NCBI GenBank assembly: GCA_040376005.1
Contig: JBEIRK010000001.1
Span: 1-64,000, forward strand
Reading direction: 5' to 3'
Source: JAGXTF01 sp040376005
GTDB taxonomy: Bacteria > Bacteroidota > Bacteroidia > NS11-12g > UBA955
Length of the DNA: 64,000 bases
The translations under genes were made by a program, and so were the position numbers. The notes beneath the pieces were generated by a model. It did not search any database and was not told the origin of the DNA. It saw only the letters and a list, made by a program, of their open reading frames with translations. The stretch's first letter is position 1. The number at the start of each line of letters is the position of its first letter. Shown here piece after piece: positions 43,062 to 51,696 of this stretch.

Positions 43062-44654
43062 TTAGCGGCTGCTACGAGGACCTGGTGCTACTGTAGCACT
43101 GGCACTTGTTTTACCACCTGTGAATTTGAAATCGATTTTGTTAGGATCAGAGCTCTTGCAAGTATTATCAACTACGATGCGATCGCGGCTCATTCCATAT
43201 TGGCTAACCAAGATGTTAATGACATTTTCAGTGCGGCAAGCACCAGTAACATCACCTTTTTTGCCAGAGTACATTTTCTCTTTTCCACCAGTAGAGCCGC
43301 AGATGGTCAATTTCTTGTCTGGGCACTGCTTCATTTTATCAGAGATAAGTGTAAGAACAACATGGTATTCAGGTTTAATATTGCACTTGTTCGCATCAAA
43401 GTACATTGATGGGAAAGTCATATCATCACAGTTACAGCAGTTGTTTTGCACGATAACACCGTCAACAGTAACGTGAGCACCCACAGGGCTGTTAGGCTCT
43501 TTATCGCGACCATCAGGAACACCATCACCATCTGAATCAATCATTACACCGTCAGCATCCACTTCGAAGCCTTTGGTTGAAGCGATTTCTTTGTCTTTGC
43601 AATCCGCTACGCCGTCACCGTCGGAATCAACCGCTTGACCATTACCGTATACCATGCAATCTTTGTCAGTGCTATCGTCAACATCAAAGAAGTCAGAAAC
43701 ACCGTCACCATCAGAATCCGTAGAAAGACTGTCAACACGCTTGTCCAAGGTTTGAACAGCTTCGTATACAGACTCAATTGGACTCATCCAGTCATAGTGT
43801 TGAGGATTTTTGTTACCCAATTTCCAAGCACCGTAAACGTTCATAAGACCGTATTGATCCATCCAACGGTTTGCAGTGATAGGAGTATTGTAAACATCGA
43901 TGTTATCGGTACGCAAATAATTTTGACGCCATTCCATTCCGATATCGAAGTAACGACCTAGGTTGTGTTTTACACCGAAACCAAAAGGAATAATCAAGTG
44001 ACGACCATCGTAGGTTTCTTCCACATCTTTACCCAAATTTGGGTTAGGAGTGCCCACACCAAGGTAGTGTGTAAGGTAGTAATCACCACCGATATATAGA
44101 CGTTGGTCATTAAAGGTAGAAGTGCTGCGGAAAGAACCCCAGCCCATACCTAAGAAGAAATTCATTTGTGTTTTGCGCAATGGACGAATAAAACTGATGT
44201 TACCGAGGGTAAATACCATCTGTAAGTTAAAGTCTTGGAAACGGCTCTTAAACTTGTAAAAATCTTTGTACAAGGTTGGGAACTGGAAATCGCGAGCTCC
44301 ACGAAGTTTACCAATGTTCCATTCACCTTTCAAACCGAAAGTTTGAGAAACAGAGTACTTAGCGAAAGCACGGGCATGCCATCCTGGTTGAATTTTGTCA
44401 GCATCTCCGAAGAAGAAGGAAGGTCCTGCACCAACGCCCAAAGACCACTTTTTGGCACGACGGTCAACAAAGAATGAAGTTACAGCGTGTTGACCACTAT
44501 CACTGACGTGTTGCTTTTCAGAGGCACCATCGGGCCATTTACCTTCTGCATTGGGGTGGTAGTTGGCCCCAGGAGCTTGCTTGTAAGTCTGAGCAAAAGC
44601 AGTTACAGAGAACAGTGAAAACGCAGCTACAGCTACAGATTTAAACAGTTTCAT
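43062..44654 (-). CDS. OmpA-like outer membrane protein with TSP3-type calcium repeats and an altered OmpA domain
   Basis: About 530 aa from the ATG near 44654 (MKLFKSVAVAAFSLFSVTAFAQ, signal peptide); an ATG five codons upstream would give a poorer n-region. The N-terminal half is a barrel (WSLGVGAGPSFFFGDADKI, FGLKGEWNIGKL and further strands). Three TSP3-like repeats follow with core DSDGDGVSD, DSDGDGVADC and DSDGDGVPDG (about 315-400). Next come a Cys-rich NNCCNCDD segment and an OmpA-like C-terminal domain. In that domain the peptidoglycan-contact GHTD motif reads GSTG, so the Asp is lost, while the Arg in ACRTENV remains. Peptidoglycan binding may be weakened. Confidence 0.85.
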   Translation of the reverse strand: MKLFKSVAVAAFSLFSVTAFAQTYKQAPGANYHPNAEGKWPDGASEKQHVSDSGQHAVTSFFVDRRAKKWSLGVGAGPSFFFGDADKIQPGWHARAFAKYSVSQTFGLKGEWNIGKLRGARDFQFPTLYKDFYKFKSRFQDFNLQMVFTLGNISFIRPLRKTQMNFFLGMGWGSFRSTSTFNDQRLYIGGDYYLTHYLGVGTPNPNLGKDVEETYDGRHLIIPFGFGVKHNLGRYFDIGMEWRQNYLRTDNIDVYNTPITANRWMDQYGLMNVYGAWKLGNKNPQHYDWMSPIESVYEAVQTLDKRVDSLSTDSDGDGVSDFFDVDDSTDKDCMVYGNGQAVDSDGDGVADCKDKEIASTKGFEVDADGVMIDSDGDGVPDGRDKEPNSPVGAHVTVDGVIVQNNCCNCDDMTFPSMYFDANKCNIKPEYHVVLTLISDKMKQCPDKKLTICGSTGGKEKMYSGKKGDVTGACRTENVINILVSQYGMSRDRIVVDNTCKSSDPNKIDFKFTGGKTSASATVAPGPRSSR

Positions 44655-44750
44655 TGCGAAATTTTGCATTATTAAGTTGCAATAATAGTTATCATCCCTT
44701 AGAATTCAAAAAAAAATCGAATTATTTTTTGATTACCACGGGTTTATATT

Positions 44751-46346
44751 TCAGTCACACACCACCCAAATGGGTGATTTTGAAAGTTCGGGAAGTGGAA
44801 ACAAATTGAGTGGAAATTCTGAATGAAGCATTTTCATTTCTAGGAAGTGGATTACACGTTCTTGTGCTTTATCAGCGGAAAAATATCTCATTTTTATTTT
44901 CGAATATTTGTTCCAATCCTGAGCCGTGGTTCCCGTTGTTTTCATCGTCTCAAGAAAGGCCTCTTTGGCTTTTCGAAGCATTTTCAAATATTCCTCCCCC
45001 ATCTTCTTCACTTCTTTCAAATGGATTGACTTTTCTGAATATAATTCTTTATTGATTTTTTCAGCAAGTATTTCTACATGCGCAGCACCTGTTATAATGG
45101 GAGATGCTGCGATTCTTTCTTCAAAATATCGCTGTTGAAAGTCAATGTCAGATTGAAAATAAATATCCAATTCCAAAAATCCTGAATTAACAACTTCCAT
45201 CGATTTCTTATCTGGCCAAATGAAGGAATGGCGTTGGATTAAAGCGGGGGTTGGAATCCCTGCTGCTGCGAATAAGGGTTGAATCTGATACCAATATACC
45301 AACTCACCTGGACCTCCGATATAGGCAATATTAGGAAGCACCATTTCTTGAAACAAAGGCCTAAGTGCAACATTGGGACTAAACCTATCCGTTTCATTTT
45401 CAAGGGTTTCAAGTATTTCCTTCTCGGAGAAAACGACATTGGTATCTGCAAGTGCGAAATCAGAATTTATCTTTTCAATTCTGCGACGCTTGCCATTATC
45501 TATAAGAAAAAGATTCACTGGTCTTGCTCCAATTTGAACTTCCAATCCATGCTGTTTTAACTCGGAAGTACGTTGCTTCAATGCGTCATAAAAGCGGTTT
45601 GTGCGTAAATCCTCCTGAAACAATGGAATGGCAATCTTCTTGAGTTCAGGGCTATCTGGATCGAGCACAAGTAAGCCTTTTTCATGAAATATCTCATGTA
45701 ATAATGAACGGGTGGCATTTGCAAGATTCTGCTGTTCTGAGTACACTTTTTTAAAGTGTTGCACCCACTGTTGCAATTCACTATCATTAGGGAAATCAGC
45801 GCTTATTTCATCCCATAGCTTCGCAATATTACACGTATCCAAGCGACCTACAGGCCCTCCGGATTCCGCTTCCCACGTATAGGTTTTATTGAAAATGCGA
45901 ATATGGCGTATCTCTTCAAAATCATGGTCTTCAGTGGCCATCCAAAAAACGGGCACTACAGAAATTCCGGGTGAACTGCGTTCAATATCTTCGGCCAACT
46001 GAATTGCAGTGAGTGCTTTGTATAAAACATACAAAGGCCCTAGGCCTAAGTGAATTTGTTGGCCTGTAGTAACTGTAAATGTTTCTTTTTCTTGAAGCTT
46101 CCGAATGTTCTCAAGTACTTTTCCTTGAGCCAATGACCCATATTGCGCTAGCAATACTTGAACCAGGCTATCTCGGTTGGCTTGGGGGAAGTCCTGTTTG
46201 GCATGGATGAGTGAAGCGAAGTCGGCAGCTGGTCCGGCATTTGGGTAAAACCTCAACACATCCTTGTATTGACTATAGATACCACTTGAGATTTTAGAAA
46301 ACCAAGTGGCAGGCAGTAAATCGGGATGTTTGAAATTTAGACTCAT
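44751..46346 (-). CDS. bshC: Bacillithiol biosynthesis cysteine-adding enzyme BshC
   Basis: Adds Cys to GlcN-malate to make bacillithiol, the low-molecular-weight thiol of Bacteroidetes and Firmicutes. The 531-aa length is normal. Family motifs are FTVTTGQQIHLGLGPLYVLYK at about 92 (in adjoining parts), PVFWMATEDHDFEEI at about 132, FLIDNGKRRRIE at about 283 and YIGGPGELVYWYQI at about 342, with a coiled-coil before the C-terminus (about 420-475). Its ATG overlaps the rimO stop (4 bases), so ftsY-rimO-bshC is one translationally coupled run. Confidence 0.95.
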   Translation of the reverse strand: MSLNFKHPDLLPATWFSKISSGIYSQYKDVLRFYPNAGPAADFASLIHAKQDFPQANRDSLVQVLLAQYGSLAQGKVLENIRKLQEKETFTVTTGQQIHLGLGPLYVLYKALTAIQLAEDIERSSPGISVVPVFWMATEDHDFEEIRHIRIFNKTYTWEAESGGPVGRLDTCNIAKLWDEISADFPNDSELQQWVQHFKKVYSEQQNLANATRSLLHEIFHEKGLLVLDPDSPELKKIAIPLFQEDLRTNRFYDALKQRTSELKQHGLEVQIGARPVNLFLIDNGKRRRIEKINSDFALADTNVVFSEKEILETLENETDRFSPNVALRPLFQEMVLPNIAYIGGPGELVYWYQIQPLFAAAGIPTPALIQRHSFIWPDKKSMEVVNSGFLELDIYFQSDIDFQQRYFEERIAASPIITGAAHVEILAEKINKELYSEKSIHLKEVKKMGEEYLKMLRKAKEAFLETMKTTGTTAQDWNKYSKIKMRYFSADKAQERVIHFLEMKMLHSEFPLNLFPLPELSKSPIWVVCD

Positions 46347-47650
46347 AGCAAAGAGCCATAAAGATCATAGGGTGTATGGCTTTCGATCTTCACCATGGCA
46401 AAATCACCAAGGCGTGCAAATTGATTCTCAGAGGACACCCAAACTTCATTATCTACTTCTGGGCTATCAAACTCCGTTCTTCCTACAAAATGCCCATCTT
46501 CATGTCGGTCAAAAATCACTTTTTGTGTTGTACCTACAAGTTGACTATTTAAAGAATCGCTGATATGCATCTGCGCTTCCATAATGCGTTCGGCGCGTTT
46601 CTGTTTTACCTCCTCAGGCACATCATCTGCCAAAGAGTGTGCATGGGTGTTTTCTTCATGGGAATAAGTAAATACCCCCAATCTATTGAACTTTTGCTCT
46701 TGAATAAAGGCCAAGAGCTCTTCAAAGTCTTCTTCAGTTTCACCGGGATGCCCAACCAACAGCGTAGTTCTCAAGGCAATGCCTGGGACACTTTCTCTAA
46801 TGGTATCCAATAATTCCCGCATGCGTCTATTTGTAGAACCTCTGCGCATAATTTTGAGCATTCTATCCGTGGTGTGTTGCAGGGGAATATCCAAGTAATT
46901 GCAAATATTGCTGCGTTCGGCCATTACCTTAAGCACATCCATAGGAAACTGATGGGGAAAAGCGTAATGCAATCGTATCCAATCTAAGCCTGGGATATCG
47001 CTTACCCTTTGGAGCAATTCAGCCAAATTTCTTTTACCGTAAAGATCTAGACCATAATAGGTAGAATCTTGGGCAATGAGCATCACCTCTTTGGTGCCAT
47101 TTTTTACCCTGCCGGCAATTTCTGATTCAATAGCCTCGATACTCTTGCTCACATGCCCGCCTCTCATGAGGGGAATCGCGCAAAATGAGCAGGGACGGTC
47201 ACAACCTTCCGAAATTTTTACATATGCGTAATGTTTTGGTGTGGTTTGTAATCGTTCTCCGAGTAACTCATGACGATAATCGGCCCCCACACTGCGCAGC
47301 AATGCAGGCAGTTCAAGAGTACCGAACCATTTATCGACTTCTGGTATTTCGGACTTTAGTTCATCCTTATATCTATGGGATAAGCATCCCGTAACGATGA
47401 GTTGTTCTAATTTGCCTTCCTTCTTTTTCTCGGCATATTCAAGAATCGTATTGATACTTTCCTGTTTTGCGTTGTCAATAAAGCCACAGGTATTGATGAT
47501 CACGATATCTGTATCTTTTTCAGTTTCATTGTTTACGGCAAAATCATTGTTTTCTAGCTGGCCCATCAGGACTTCACTATCCACTAGATTTTTACTACAA
47601 CCGAGTGTAATGACATTAACAGAGGGATTTTTGTGGCTGCGGGTCTTCAT
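46343..47650 (-). CDS. rimO: Ribosomal protein S12 methylthiotransferase RimO
   Basis: Radical-SAM enzyme adding a methylthio group to an Asp of ribosomal protein S12. The 435-aa protein has the N-terminal UPF0004 cysteines in VITLGCSKNLVDSE, INTCGFIDNA and VTGCLSHRY. The radical-SAM cluster is in EGCDRPCSFCAIPLMRG (Cx3Cx2C, about 145-160), followed by the TIM barrel and a C-terminal TRAM domain (about 370-435). MiaB is a close relative, but the CAIPLMRG context and SKNLVD motif favour RimO. Both ends overlap neighbours by 4 bases. Confidence 0.94.
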   Translation of the reverse strand: MKTRSHKNPSVNVITLGCSKNLVDSEVLMGQLENNDFAVNNETEKDTDIVIINTCGFIDNAKQESINTILEYAEKKKEGKLEQLIVTGCLSHRYKDELKSEIPEVDKWFGTLELPALLRSVGADYRHELLGERLQTTPKHYAYVKISEGCDRPCSFCAIPLMRGGHVSKSIEAIESEIAGRVKNGTKEVMLIAQDSTYYGLDLYGKRNLAELLQRVSDIPGLDWIRLHYAFPHQFPMDVLKVMAERSNICNYLDIPLQHTTDRMLKIMRRGSTNRRMRELLDTIRESVPGIALRTTLLVGHPGETEEDFEELLAFIQEQKFNRLGVFTYSHEENTHAHSLADDVPEEVKQKRAERIMEAQMHISDSLNSQLVGTTQKVIFDRHEDGHFVGRTEFDSPEVDNEVWVSSENQFARLGDFAMVKIESHTPYDLYGSLL

Positions 47651-48621
47651 TCACTAAATATGGAGTTAACGAACTCTTTCGTGTCGAATAGTTTTAGATT
47701 TTCGGCTTGTTCCCCAAGTCCGATATATTTAACAGGTATGGAGAACTCATGGCTAACGCCAATAACGACACCCCCTTTAGCGGTGCCATCGAGCTTTGTT
47801 ACCGCAAGGGCATTCACAGTGGTAGCTGAGGTGAATTGCCTTGCTTGTTCGTATGCATTTTGGCCTGTTGTGGCATCGATCACCAGCAGTACTTCATGCG
47901 GGGCAGAATCGCGGAATTTTTGCACTACCCTTTTCATTTTGGCCAACTCATTCATCAGGCCAACTTTATTATGCAATCTGCCTGCGGTATCAATAATCAC
48001 CACATCGGCATTCATTTCTACCCCTTTCTTCACAGAATCAAAGGCTACAGCAGCGGGGTCTGCATTCATACCATGACTTACGATTTCCACACCGGTTCTA
48101 TCTTTCCAAATCCCCAATTGATCTACTGCAGCTGCGCGGAAGGTATCTGCGGCGCCGAGCACTACTTTTTTACCTGCTTTCGCAAAATGGTACGCAAGTT
48201 TCCCGATAGTCGTAGTTTTTCCAACGCCGTTCACGCCAACAACAAGGATAACATAGGGGAGGTCGGTGATTCCAGATAGGCTAAAATCTTGACAAAGGGG
48301 CGTTTGAACTTTGGGGAGCATGGCTACCACTTCCTCTTCGAGCATGGCATAAAGCTCTACTTTTTGTAGGTATTTGTCTTTAGAAGCACGATTTTCGAGC
48401 CTTTTGATAATTTCAACAGTGGTATCAACTCCTACATCTGAAGTAATGAGAATTTCCTCCAGTTCATCGAGAAAATCTGCATCTACTTGAGAACGCCCAG
48501 CCAAGGCTTTACCGATTCTGCTGAGGAGGGTACTGCGGGTAGACTCTAGGCCTTCGCGGGTAGAAGTGTTCTCCGCTGGGGCAGCTGGGTCCTTTTTTTG
48601 GAAGATGTTAAATATAGCCAT
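47647..48621 (-). CDS. ftsY: Signal recognition particle receptor FtsY
   Basis: GTPase receptor for SRP at the inner membrane. The 324-aa protein has a short N-terminal Ala/Pro segment instead of the long acidic A domain of E. coli FtsY. The N domain (about 25-100) and G domain follow: GVNGVGKTTTIGKLAYHF at about 128, DTFRAAAVDQLGIW at about 158, DTAGRLHNKVGLMNEL at about 211 and TKLDGTAKGGVVIG at about 270. The C-terminus FDTKEFVNSIF is family-typical. A terminator-like hairpin and a TAATTTTG box sit just before the ATG at 48621. Confidence 0.95.
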   Translation of the reverse strand: MAIFNIFQKKDPAAPAENTSTREGLESTRSTLLSRIGKALAGRSQVDADFLDELEEILITSDVGVDTTVEIIKRLENRASKDKYLQKVELYAMLEEEVVAMLPKVQTPLCQDFSLSGITDLPYVILVVGVNGVGKTTTIGKLAYHFAKAGKKVVLGAADTFRAAAVDQLGIWKDRTGVEIVSHGMNADPAAVAFDSVKKGVEMNADVVIIDTAGRLHNKVGLMNELAKMKRVVQKFRDSAPHEVLLVIDATTGQNAYEQARQFTSATTVNALAVTKLDGTAKGGVVIGVSHEFSIPVKYIGLGEQAENLKLFDTKEFVNSIFSE

Positions 48622-48624
48622 GAA

Positions 48625-48650
48625 AAAGCCCGGATGTCAGGATCCGGGCT
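48625..48650 (-). terminator. Terminator-like hairpin directly before the ftsY start codon
   Basis: On the minus strand AGCCCGGAT and ATCCGGGCT pair around a 5-nt loop and are followed by TTTTC-ATG. It should end the L28-L33-DUF4295 message, yet it occupies the ftsY leader completely. Confidence 0.75.
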
Positions 48651-48651
48651 A

Positions 48652-48659
48652 CAAAATTA
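48652..48659 (-). promoter_or_regulatory. -7 box TAATTTTG upstream of ftsY
   Basis: Matches TAnnTTTG on the minus strand, about 30 bases before the ftsY ATG. A start 5-7 bases downstream would fall inside the hairpin stem. No -33 TTG is evident. Confidence 0.4.
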
Positions 48660-48671
48660 ATGTGGAATTTC

Positions 48672-48827
48672 TTACTTTTTGTTAAAGAACTCTCTTGCCT
48701 CTGGTTCGGGCAAAATTTCTTCGCGGAAAGAGTAAGCTCCAGTTTTTGGAGATTTAACAGCTTTAATCGCTTTAATGTAGGCGATACCGCCCTCTTTCTT
48801 CAGTGTTGCTACAACCTTCTTAGCCAT
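48672..48827 (-). CDS. DUF4295-family small basic protein
   Basis: A 51-aa protein too short for routine detection: starts MAKKVVATLKKEGG, then AYIKAIKAVKSPKTGAYSF, and ends EAREFFNKK. DUF4295 is a Bacteroidetes family found directly after rpmG. The basic N-terminal half and its place in a ribosomal-protein cluster suggest a ribosome-associated role; this is inference. Its ATG overlaps the rpmG stop by one base (TAATG). Confidence 0.9.
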   Translation of the reverse strand: MAKKVVATLKKEGGIAYIKAIKAVKSPKTGAYSFREEILPEPEAREFFNKK

Positions 48828-49009
48828 TATTTGATTTCTTTATGTAAGGTTACCTTACGCATGTAAGGGTTATACTTCTTTAATTCAATTCTCTCAGCCG
48901 TGTTTTTCTTGTTCTTGGTAGTGATATAACGGCTCATACCTGGTACACCTGAACCTTTTTGCTCAGTGCACTCAAGAATCACTTGAACTCTATTGCCCTT
49001 CTTTGCCAT
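48827..49009 (-). CDS. rpmG: 50S ribosomal protein L33
   Basis: 60 aa with the L33 patterns VQVILECTEQ, RYITTKNKKNT and LKKYNPYMRKVTLHKE. Only one cysteine remains where zinc-binding L33 has CxxC pairs, so this is the zinc-free (C-minus) form. It lies 5 bases downstream of rpmB and overlaps the DUF4295 gene by one base. Confidence 0.95.
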   Translation of the reverse strand: MAKKGNRVQVILECTEQKGSGVPGMSRYITTKNKKNTAERIELKKYNPYMRKVTLHKEIK

Positions 49010-49014
49010 GAATA

Positions 49015-49248
49015 TTAGATCTTACCTTTTTTAAACAAATTGTTAATGCAGGCAGCAACGCCTTTTTTGTCTATGGTCTTCATGGTAGAAGCCGCAACCT
49101 TAAGGGTTATCCACTCACCAGTTTCTGGAATGAAAAACTTTTTGGTCTGAAGGTTGGGATAAAAACGACGCTTCGTTTTCTTGTTAGAATGCGAAACATT
49201 GTTTCCTTTCAACGCTTTTTTTCCTGTCAAATCACAAACGCGGGACAT
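49015..49248 (-). CDS. rpmB: 50S ribosomal protein L28
   Basis: 77 aa, normal length. Motifs are MSRVCDLTGKKALKGNNVSH at the N-terminus, then KTKRRFYPNLQTKKFFIPE and the basic C-terminus. First gene of the rpmB-rpmG-DUF4295 operon, with a promoter box about 15 bases upstream. Confidence 0.96.
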   Translation of the reverse strand: MSRVCDLTGKKALKGNNVSHSNKKTKRRFYPNLQTKKFFIPETGEWITLKVAASTMKTIDKKGVAACINNLFKKGKI

Positions 49249-49262
49249 ATTTTTTAGGGGTG

Positions 49263-49270
49263 CAAAGATA
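49263..49270 (-). promoter_or_regulatory. -7 box TATCTTTG of the rpmB operon
   Basis: TATCTTTG on the minus strand matches TAnnTTTG and lies 14 bases before the rpmB ATG, giving a short leader. Confidence 0.65.
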
Positions 49271-49313
49271 TGAATAAACTTCGAAAAGTAAAATACTCCT
49301 TCAAAAAAAAGGA

Positions 49314-50546
49314 TTATTTATTAGAATTATTTGGAAAAAGAAAACCAGAAAGGGCCAAAACAACTACCCAAGTACCCGCTTGGCGTTCGAGTAGACTCTC
49401 AAAGCACATGGCGATAGCCAAAGCAAATACGATAAATACCATGTGTTTGGTAGCTAGTTTCTTCAGAGAAAAGACGACTATTCCAATGAGAGCAACTAAA
49501 AGTAAGAAAACAGCAGTATATCCACTTTGTACAGCTACTTCGAGGAATTGATTGTGCGGATTAATACGATTGAGTTGGTCAAGATGACTTTGGCCGCTTT
49601 GATATGAAACCGTCATAGCCTCATGTACCTTATCCATGCCATAACCAAGCCAGGGCTTGCTATTTGCAGCCCGAATAGCCGCATTCCAGGCTTCCCATCG
49701 CTGCCCAAAACTTTGATGATTGAGATCGCCACCTTTAAGCACTGCAGTTAAATCATTCGTTGTATTGACGATCCTATTCCGCAGTGTAGGAATAACTAAA
49801 GTAGCGAGAAAAGCAATACCAATGGCAAGAATCACCTTCCATTTGCGAACAGTAGAAAGTTGGAATCGAATACCCAAAAGGCCAACAGCGCCTGACCAAA
49901 ACATGAGAATGCCCGTTCGGGCAGAAAGAATGTGCAGCGCGATGAAAAGTATAATAAAGCAGCTCAACAACAATCCAAACAACATACCATCCATCGGTTT
50001 CTGCTTTTGGCCTAAGATTAGGTGTAATAATGAAAGGGCGACAATGGACTGATATACAGAAAACTCAATATGATAAATGATGGAATAGACTGGAATAGGC
50101 TTGCTTTCCAGCACCATTTGATTGTAGAAATCCGCATGGAGGGCATAATTGAGCATGCTTGCCAAATCAATCCAAACCAAGGGAAGCGCAAGGCAAAGAA
50201 TTAAGCGCAGGGTGATATTATACGAAGTTCGCCAATAGACAGTTAAAGGAAGGAGAATTAGGGGCATGCGCATGAGCCATTTGTTCCATGAAACGGGTGT
50301 TGATGTAATACCATCAGCTATACACTGCCAAGCAACGAAAACAGTGATAAGGAGCAAAGATGATATAGGAAATGCATTCTTACTTGAGGAGAAAAAAGAA
50401 ACAGCAGCGCAGCAAAAGGCCAATACCCCGAGAATACTGCCTAAAGCTGGAGAAAAATGCAAGCTTATTGCTGCAAATACAGCAAAAAAAGCCCCGGCGG
50501 TATGCCAGGGCTTCTCAATTCGAATATTGTGAATCGCAAAAGGCAA
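49314..50546 (-). CDS. O-antigen ligase / polymerase-family membrane protein
   Basis: 410 aa with about eleven membrane helices and a larger periplasmic loop (about 275-340). That loop holds GDLNHQSFGQRWEAWNAAIR, KPWLGYGMDKVHEAM and RINPHNQFLEVAVQSGY; the His-Asn pair in NPHNQFLE is the Wzy/WaaL-family signature. It could ligate O-antigen or another glycan to a lipid, or polymerise one; no glycan cluster is adjacent. No ATG is available at the N-terminus; TTG 50546 is the most upstream start. It follows the LysM gene with a 9-bp gap on the same strand. Confidence 0.82.
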   Translation of the reverse strand: MPFAIHNIRIEKPWHTAGAFFAVFAAISLHFSPALGSILGVLAFCCAAVSFFSSSKNAFPISSLLLITVFVAWQCIADGITSTPVSWNKWLMRMPLILLPLTVYWRTSYNITLRLILCLALPLVWIDLASMLNYALHADFYNQMVLESKPIPVYSIIYHIEFSVYQSIVALSLLHLILGQKQKPMDGMLFGLLLSCFIILFIALHILSARTGILMFWSGAVGLLGIRFQLSTVRKWKVILAIGIAFLATLVIPTLRNRIVNTTNDLTAVLKGGDLNHQSFGQRWEAWNAAIRAANSKPWLGYGMDKVHEAMTVSYQSGQSHLDQLNRINPHNQFLEVAVQSGYTAVFLLLVALIGIVVFSLKKLATKHMVFIVFALAIAMCFESLLERQAGTWVVVLALSGFLFPNNSNK

Positions 50547-50555
50547 TGCGCAAAT

Positions 50556-51467
50556 TTAAGGAGCTGCGTATTTAATTGTAACGCTTCCTTGATTTGATTT
50601 CATGCCAATTTTATCTGCAACGGTTTTTGTAATGGCCAAAGAAGCGCCATTCAGCTCTGAAGGCTTGATATTGTCAACCACACGGCAATAGGCCATTTTA
50701 CCGGTATTTTCGTTCACGACAACAATGATGCTACCTTTAGGTAAGGTTGGGTGCATTACAAAGGTTCTGTCTTGCTCCATGCGGTCTGAAAATACAGAGG
50801 CTGTAGCCAGTTCTTCTTTTTCGGTTGCAGTTTGTGCAAGTACTTCGGCCGAAGCAGGCATTCCCCCATCGGATTTGCCATTTTGTTTTCCAGAGTCGGC
50901 TGTGGCAGGCTTTTCATTCCTTGGATTTGCAGGTTGCTTGGTATCTGCAGGCTTATTCACAGCTACTTTAGGCTCTGCAGGCTTTTTTTCTGGTGCTTCC
51001 TCGGCTGGCTTGCTTTCCACAGGAGTGGATGCTACGGAAGAGCCAGCAGGAACTTTAATCACTTGACCAATTTTCAAACCCGTGCTTGTGAGTTTGTTAA
51101 TACGCTTCAGTTCATCTACTGTAGTTCCATAATCTCTTGCAATGGCAGAAAGCGTTTGGCCAGAGGCTACTTTATGTTCTTTGTAAACGGGGCTAGGCTC
51201 CACCTCTTTTAATTCTTGAGAAGCCGAGGGAATAAGAAGTTCATCACCGGGCTTGATGATTTCCCCCATGGTATTTGATTCTTGAATTTGCTTCACAGTC
51301 ACATTGTATTTTTTGGAAATCTTGTATAAGGTTTCACCGCTTTTTACGATATGCACCGTGTAGTTTTTTCCGTCTACAACCCGCATAGTTCCAGTTTGGG
51401 AAAATAGTTTGCTCGAAAGCAAAAGAAACGCCAACATCAAGCAGAACTTCATGAGATTTTTCATCAT
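50556..51467 (-). CDS. Secreted LysM protein with C-terminal double-psi-like barrel
   Basis: 303 aa with signal peptide (about 1-24, cleavage after KLFSQ). Two LysM domains follow: YTVHIVKSGETLYKISKKYN (about 36-80) and HKVASGQTLSAIARDYGTTV (about 97-140). An Ala/Pro/Lys-rich low-complexity linker spans about 143-225. The C-terminal region (about 235-303), with GSIIVVVNENTGKMAYCRV then GASLAITKTVADKIGM, resembles the RlpA-like double-psi beta barrel but lacks obvious catalytic residues. It probably binds peptidoglycan, perhaps as a scaffold. The start is ATG 51467 or 51464. Confidence 0.8.
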   Translation of the reverse strand: MMKNLMKFCLMLAFLLLSSKLFSQTGTMRVVDGKNYTVHIVKSGETLYKISKKYNVTVKQIQESNTMGEIIKPGDELLIPSASQELKEVEPSPVYKEHKVASGQTLSAIARDYGTTVDELKRINKLTSTGLKIGQVIKVPAGSSVASTPVESKPAEEAPEKKPAEPKVAVNKPADTKQPANPRNEKPATADSGKQNGKSDGGMPASAEVLAQTATEKEELATASVFSDRMEQDRTFVMHPTLPKGSIIVVVNENTGKMAYCRVVDNIKPSELNGASLAITKTVADKIGMKSNQGSVTIKYAAP

Positions 51468-51696
51468 AATATTATTGAAACAAAATTAATGCCTAATACC
51501 ATGGATACCTCTTGATTACAATAGCAGATATGAACAATAGCGCCACTTGTAGTCTTATTTAGACAAAGCACACCCACGCCATAACACCTAGAACTTAGGC
51601 TTTAAATTAGAAATGTATATAAAATGTGTGCTGTATGCCAAATAAAAGTAAGAGACTTGCAGGGTAATTAGCGGTACTATCCGCGATTTGCACTCT

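Noticed and set aside
43500..43760. Repeated GAC-rich units resembling a DNA repeat or CRISPR
   Set aside because: They encode the TSP3 calcium repeats (DSDGDG) of the OmpA-like protein; spacing is irregular.
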